Source: Sipunculus nudus (taxonomy: Eukaryota; Annelida; Sipuncula; Golfingiida; Sipunculidae). From it: a DNA stretch of 64,000 nucleotides. The first letter of the stretch is position 1. Each line of letters starts with the position of its first letter. The stretch is from assembly GCA_026874595.1 (NCBI GenBank), contig CM049307.1:73260643-73324642 (forward strand). The letters run 5' to 3'. A model generated the notes under the pieces. The model saw only the letters and a list, made by a program, of their open reading frames with translations. It had not been told where the DNA came from and did not search any database. The translations under genes were made by a program, and so were the position numbers. Shown piece after piece: positions 58,343 to 64,000 of the stretch.

Positions 58343-61300
58343 CTGCAAGCAACAGATACAATTACCAACTGGATGTACTAATGTTTTATAATAGAATGCT
58401 TCATTGCAGCTGTTATCACAGTAAATATAGTATGGTATATGCCCCAAAGCCTCCTCAAATCTATTCCTTGCTGGCCTGTTCTATGAGTGTTTCACCAAAA
58501 TTTATACATGTGTACTTGTCACTTTTTTGTTTGTTGCCGCCACCAGGAGGGTATGCGTGTGTGTTTTGTGTGTTAGTGTTTGTGTGTTTTGTGTGTTAGT
58601 GTTTGTGTGTTTTGTGTGTTAGTGTTTGTGTGTTTTGTGTGTTAGTGTTTGTTTGTTTTGTGTGTTAGTGTTTGTGTGTTTTGTGTGTTAGTGTTTGTGT
58701 GTTTTGTGTGTTAGTGTTTGTTTGTTTTGTGTGTTAGTGTTTGTGTGTTTTGTGTGTTTTGTGTGTTAGTGTTTGTGTGTTTTGTGTGTTAGTGTTTGTT
58801 TGTTTTGTGTGTTAGTGTTTGTGTGTTTTGTGTGTTAGTGTTTGTGTGTTTTGTGTGTTAGTGTTAGTGTGTTTTGTGTGTTAGTGTTTGTGCGTTTTGT
58901 GTGTTAGTGTTTGTTTGTTTTGTGTGTTAGTGTTTGTGTGTTTTGTGTGTTAGTGTTTGTGTGTTTTGTGTGTTAGTGTTTGTATGTTTTCATTCAAAAC
59001 ATAACTTGCACAATCATGAAAGGAATCTTGTGAAGTTTCAGGGCATTTTGGGTGTGGGCCAATGGAGAATCAATCAGATTTTGCTGTGGGTCTGGCTCAT
59101 GATGCGGATCTGGGAAGAACTTCCAGGAAATTCACGAATGTGCAGTCACATAATTGAACACAGGGATATGGTCCTAACAAAAAGGAATGCATTACTTGTT
59201 TTTCTTTTTACTTTTCTTGGAGGAATTTGTTTGTTTAATTTTACATAAAATTCCACATTGAAGTGAAAACCTAATATGATAACAGGTTTTACTATATAAA
59301 TCCTAAGCTTGTGTTTTATTTCTTTCATGACTCTCTTAAACAAAACATCAAGTTAAATGTCTACATGCCTGAGGGCACATCTCACTTTTGGCGGGATATG
59401 TATTTTAGGGGTTAACTTGATGTCATCTTATCAACAGGTGTCCAGCACGCTTCCTTTACACATGATAATTTGACCTGAGCAGCCAAAAGTAGGGATAAGA
59501 TGTTATATCTTCAAAAAGTCTGACAGTTTTCTTGGATAATGAATTAACTCATATTAAGTATTCTGGAAGATAAGTATTTTGTTCCTTTCTAGTAGCCATG
59601 AATACATGAATAAGTTTGCTAATATGAGAGAACACACTTTTTGCCTCAATACTGTGGAAGACAGTTGCTAATCTTAATATTAGGCTATGAGTGATGAATA
59701 ATCAAACTTGAATACATGTGAGATCACAAACCAAAGTGTAAATCCATCTCTATGGTAACTGGTGGACTGCTGTGTGGCGTAAAATTTGGCTATGGTTCAG
59801 TAAACCATGCCTAACATGCTTGTGTTCATGTTGACAGAAATTCAACAAACACGCAGGGGGAATTTTCCAATATGCAGAAGTTTAAATAGCATTTATGTCT
59901 CACATGTTAGGTGTTGTTAGAAAGTACACAGACATATCTAATGATTGGTCTGGTTTATTTTAAGTGACAGTGTACCTGAAGATTGTGAGGCATCATCAAA
60001 AATGATGAAATGTGAAAATACTTGCATCCTCATAGAGCCGTATAGTGCAGCCTTCCATACAAGATGTCGAGGCACTCTGACGCAGGTCGGAGATTCCATA
60101 TTGTCATAGCACAGAAATGGGGCTACACTTGTAGATATTTGTATCATTTCCATTGTAAGTTGATGTTTCATAATGAACTTTTTGACTGAAGAAATATTCT
60201 AAAAGAAACACTTGACAAGGAATGGTTGAACATGTACAAAACAAAGTCACTCACTTCTCTCTCTGGGAGGTACTGTAGACCTTTCTCCATGACTTTTATC
60301 GCTCCCTCTATGTACCCAGCTTTCTCCAGTGTACCAGACGTCTCAAGGAAAAGCTCGGGTTGAGGCTCCACATGCTCAAGGTGTCGAGAAATCAGGTCAA
60401 GAACACCTTCAATGTCACCCTGTGCTACCAGATCTTGCAGTTTACATGTCACTAAAGTATAACTCTGAGGAAAGCTGGAAAACAATTTATAAATGAAATA
60501 ATATGAACAGTCCAGTATGCAGAAAAGTATAATGTTTCACATATCCTAATGTCCTTGAACCTTTCATAAAACAAGTCTGAAAATGCCAATCCCACTGCAA
60601 GTCCTGTTCATTTTCACAATATTTTGTGTTAAGTTAATAATATATTGGGGGGGGGGGGGAGGGCCCTAAAACAATCCAAACACATTCAACAAGGATATCA
60701 GTTGGCAAGTCAGATGAACCAGATTTTTTTACGGACCAAGACTTTGATTCAAGTATCCTGGACTCAGACTTAATTGAGCTCAGACTCGGAAGCCAGTCCA
60801 TCTCGAGTCCAGCAAAAGGAAAGCTCTGTCGCATACAGTAAAGACATTTATATACATGTGTGAACTACTAATTTATAAGACTGTATGGACAAAAAGAAAG
60901 TATTTCCAAGCTTTAGGTCTGAATCACAAGCTAAACAGTTTTAAACCTAAAAACATGTGTAAACGAATATAAAACCCATAATAAGGATCTAAAGGTTAAC
61001 TTAAGGTATGTTTTTGTATAAAACAAGTGACCCAGGGGTCATGACGCTCAGCTGACTAGGAAGACATTCACAAAAGGAATTTAATCATCTGAATGCAAAA
61101 TTTTGTAGGTGGTATCCCCATTCAACTGAAGCATAGCTCAGAGGATACAGGTAACAGTGACCTATTTACAGATTTCCAAGGAGATTTTCCATGGACCTCC
61201 ATGTCAATTAAGAAGATTCCAGGTGCAATGGTTACAATTTTTGCCCTTTTAAGGATGATCACATCTTTGAAGGTCTCAAGACAAAAATGCGTAAAAATTA

Positions 61301-63036
61301 GAAAAAAACTCTGGTGACTTACATTCATGAAAACAAGGGACCCATGGGTTACATCGCTCAGCTGAATTTGGGAAAATATTAGTAAATGCAAAATAATTCT
61401 TTTGGTTTTTCATGTATATTATCATTTAAAAGCTATGAGAAAATGGCCCTGCTAAAATGAAACTCTGTAAATTATAGAATAATGCACATGAGCTAAACCA
61501 TTTAGTGATGCACCAAAGGAAAAAAATGGGCCTATGGTAAGTGTTATATAAAAGTAACATTTCATAAACAAATAATGTGTGAAGGTAATTAAGATTTCAA
61601 AAGTTAAATATATGGCCATATGAGTTAGAAATTAATCCCAAAAAGTTTGACCAATGTTCCTAACTTTAAGAGATATGAATGAAATGCTACAAAGTATTTA
61701 TATCTTCTTAAATCTTGTCAGTTAGCACTTACATTAGATCCTAATATTTTATCACATTTGAATATTAGGATTAAATTCCTGAACATTTTTTTCTTTAAAA
61801 ATCAAAATTGTCCAAGTCTCAACAAAAAGAATTTATTTTACATAAAAATTATAACATTCATCTTGTTTATTAGTCCTGTGTATTGAGGGGGTGAGTAGGG
61901 GGAGGGATCTTTGTTGTTACTGCTCGTTGCTTAAAAATGTTAATTATAAGATTCATCTAGTTCATAGTGCAGGTCTGTCAACTGAATGGGGTGGGGGGGG
62001 GGGGGAGACAAAAAAGGCTCCCTGTGGTCTTAACTGCAGACAGCCTGATCAAGCTCAACTCAGTGGGGAGAGGGCTTGCCCTAGTGATGGGATTACATAA
62101 CAACAGCCTGGGGAGCATAGAGAGCTGCACTGAATGACTTACAGTGAACAAAGTGGACTGCTTGACAATGTAAGGGAATACAACAATATATACACAAAAA
62201 AATATACACAATTAAATGTAATTTATTTTAATTGCCTTACATTTCAAATCCTTTGTCAATCGTCAGTTCATACGGTCGATCCACCTTTTCTTCTAGTTGT
62301 TTATCAAGGAACCAGAGCTGGGCAAAGTTCATGTCAGACTTGAGATCGGAGACCAGCAAATCTGGAAGAACTTTACGAGCTTTGTCCAGTTGTTCTGTCC
62401 GCATGAAGTGGTCCATAAATGACCGATGAACCTTACCAATCCCCATGTTCAGGGACCCCCGTTTCACCAGGCCATTAACTGGAAAATATCAGTTAAAGAG
62501 ATTTTTATAACTCAAAAATCATATGGTTTCAACTCATCCTATGGTGTGTTCTATTTATATTAAATTTTCAAATATCAATGATTAGAGAAATTGCACATAC
62601 ATTTGTAATACCAATACTTACAGTGAAAGCTGGTAATATTTCACACCTAATGTCATTATATTAAATTCAAATTTAAATAACCTTGGTTTTATAAAAAAGA
62701 TTATAAAAATCATATGTATATATATATAATGTTTGTTTCTGTTATATTATATTATATATAATGTGTATTACACAAATTTATATTTTCCTGCCTGTTAAAT
62801 GATAAGGCCTTTTTTTATAACAGAACAGATCAACTTATTTTTGGTCATGACAATGATGATCTGGTGAATTGGTTAAATATATGACCATAATGGGAAAGTA
62901 AATGATTACCAAACAAAAGAACACAAGTTAACATCTCAACACCCCTTATGATTTTTCATCTTTGGTTGACATATTCTTTTATTACATCTCACATTCGAAG
63001 CTAAAAAGAATATAATTTTGCTTTACTCACACACAC

Positions 63037-63114
<78 letters not shown>

Positions 63115-63366
63115 CGTGACTGATTAATATTTGGCAAATTCTATTAGATTAATGGTGCAAAGGAATCTTCTGATCCATAGGGCACATTTTGCAACCACAA
63201 ATGGAGCAGACCTTTTATGAATTTTCCAACTAAAAATAAAACATAGATACATACAGACTTCCCAGTACAAGGGCTCTGCCTTCTCCAGTTGCTCAACTGT
63301 AAGGTACACCCCTATTGTGTTCTCCAAACTTTGCAAATACTGCATGTCATCCTCAATGCCCCTGGT
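58061..63366 (-). CDS. Helical-repeat (PPR/TPR-like) protein, C-terminal four exons; LRPPRC-like possible
   Basis: Four exons (63366-63255, 62478-62241, 60474-60255, 58342-58061) join with matching phases (1, 2, 0) and GT/AG borders, and give about 283 residues ending in a TGA at 58061. The protein is a chain of amphipathic helices with alternating A/L/G spacing (for example 'LVAQGDIEGVLDLISRHL' and 'AGYIEGAIKVMEKGL', then 'DLALQYLNRACKVAPDN' and 'KQGKVDLAEDTV'), as in TPR or PPR arrays. The stretch GIEDDMQYLQSLENTIG resembles a segment of animal LRPPRC, the mitochondrial mRNA-stability factor. That identification is from memory and weak, and the rest is less alike. The gene's 5' part is beyond the right edge. 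Introns contain two minisatellites, a (TA)n tract and repeat fragments. Confidence 0.75.
58556..58985. repeat. 23-bp GT-rich minisatellite in the last intron
   Basis: About 18-19 copies of GTGTGTTTTGTGTGTTAGTG plus TTT, with few variants, between the last two coding exons. Confidence 0.95.
60255..60474 (-). CDS. Exon of the helical-repeat gene (third in window)
   Basis: 220 bp. Acceptor ...GTTTTCCAG and donor GTGAGT. Encodes the QGDIEGVLDLI and AGYIEGAIKVM repeats. Confidence 0.85.
60657..60669. repeat. G13 run in intron
   Basis: On the minus (coding) strand it is a C-run, on the plus strand a G-run. Confidence 0.95.
61021..61390 (-). repeat. Two partial copies of the 156-bp-family element ends
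   Basis: ACAAGTGACCCAGGGG...CATGACGCTCAGCTGA near 61024 and ACAAGGGACCCATGGG...CGCTCAGCTGA near 61334. They are inverted relative to the ends at 45.15 and 47.4 kb. They lie in an intron. Confidence 0.8.
61391..62240. other. Intron of the helical-repeat gene
   Basis: AT-rich intron sequence with a G13 run at 61993-62005. No exon recognised. Confidence 0.6.
62241..62478 (-). CDS. Exon of the helical-repeat gene (second in window)
   Basis: 238 bp. Acceptor ...TTTTCCAG and donor GTAAGG. Contains the VHRSFMDHFMRTEQLDKARKV helix pair. Confidence 0.8.
63043..63111. repeat. (TA)n microsatellite in intron
   Basis: A pure TA tract of about 69 bases, 140 bp from the next exon. Confidence 0.98.
63255..63366 (-). 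CDS. Exon of the helical-repeat gene (first in window)
   Basis: 112 bp, entered in phase 0 after acceptor ...TTTTGTGCAG and left at donor GTATGT (63254-63249). It begins exactly at the edge of the 21-bp minisatellite. Confidence 0.75.
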
Positions 63367-63625
63367 CTGCACAAAAGATATGAGGTAATGCACAATAGAT
63401 ATGAGGTTATGCACAATAGATATGATGTAATGCACAACAGATATGATGTAATGCCCAATAGATATGATGTAATGCACAATAGATATGAGGTAATGCACAA
63501 TAGATATGATGTAATGCACAATAGATATGAAGTAATGCACAATGGATATGAGGTAATGCCCCTGGTCTGCACAATAGATAGGAGGTAAAATAATAGATAT
63601 GAGGTAACAAAAGATATGAGGTAAA
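63367..63625. repeat. 21-bp minisatellite abutting an exon
   Basis: About 11-12 copies of AGATATGATGTAATGCACAAT. The unit is seven codons long, so it gives heptad ORFs in several frames. Near 63556-63574 it includes a second copy of the exon-edge sequence GCCCCTGGTCTGCACAA. Confidence 0.93.
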
Positions 63626-63879
63626 ATAATTATAAATAGTAAAGACTGATCAATGAAATAATAAATTCATTTAATATAATCTTTGCTAAAACTTGATATA
63701 ATTAAGCATGTTAATTATTTGAAAGTGATTATTTACTCAACATATATAGCATAATCATATATAGTGAGACCTCTATAATATGGGCTTCTTTTGGACTGGG
63801 CCATACTGTCCACTTTAAAGAGGTCGTGTTGCCAACTGTATCAACATCATGACTGCAATATAAATAATATGGATGAGAA

Positions 63880-64000
63880 ACAAGTGACCCATGGGTCATG
63901 ACGCTCAGCTGACTTGGAGGAGATTTGCAAAAGGAAATTTTATCATCTGAATGGTAGTATATAACCATTGAACTGAAGCATCAAACAGATTAACAGGCTG
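63880..64000 (-). repeat. 156-bp-family element end at the window edge
   Basis: ACAAGTGACCCATGGG...CATGACGCTCAGCTGACTT again, followed by sequence like 61060-61140 (CAAAAGGAA.TTTATCATCTGAATG). Confidence 0.85.

Noticed and set aside
63289-63610. ORFs of 67-138 codons at the right edge
   Set aside because: Heptad repeats from the 21-bp minisatellite; only the 112-bp exon beneath one of them is supported by splice sites.

Overview
This window reads as animal nuclear DNA, most likely from a bivalve mollusc. It is AT-rich, intron-bearing and gene-poor, and it is packed with tandem repeats and transposon remains of the kind common in bivalve genomes. That diagnosis is an inference from repeat style and from a TATDN2-like pseudogene; no marker gene fixes the species.

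Left part (1-17.7 kb): nearly three copies of an almost identical 3.14-kb tandem unit (1 to about 8545) end in a 68-bp sub-repeat block (8540-8815). A very large inverted repeat follows: arms of about 1.7-2 kb (8.94-10.69 kb and 13.09-15.09 kb) around a unique core, then a 280-bp tandem array built on the palindrome GGTGGCGCCACC (15.1-17.4 kb). A MULE-like MITE with about 75-bp inverted repeats and a 9-bp target duplication sits inside that array (16317-16846).

Middle (17.7-37 kb): three elements end with a hairpin, a short spacer and CTAG (18.06, 24.49 and 36.81 kb), like Helitron 3' ends. The middle one is interrupted by a 407-bp LTR-type mini-element (22226-22632). Its direct repeats carry tRNA-like A and B boxes, and it has a tRNA-Pro-type primer-binding site, a polypurine tract and a 4-bp target duplication. 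Also present are a decayed DUF7869-like transposon protein, a frameshifted TatD (TATDN2-like) pseudogene, a 5'-truncated CR1/L2-like LINE with a nested MITE, a TTA-type MITE and a 1.2-kb Tigger/pogo-like element with a CENP-B-type HTH remnant, followed by a 156-bp tandem array.

Right part (37-64 kb): minisatellites and long (TA)n tracts, more 156-bp arrays (42.2-47.4 kb) flanking a frameshifted GPCR fragment, then the two best genes. One is a 509-codon BTB-BTB-BACK coding exon on the plus strand (48892-50450). The other is the 3' end of a helical-repeat (PPR/TPR-like, possibly LRPPRC-like) gene on the minus strand, with four exons whose splice sites and phases agree (63366 down to 58061); the rest of that gene lies past the right edge.

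The two genes show no functional link. Most of the remaining sequence is a layered record of insertions: MITE in tandem array, TRIM in Helitron, MITE in LINE, satellite next to gene fragment.
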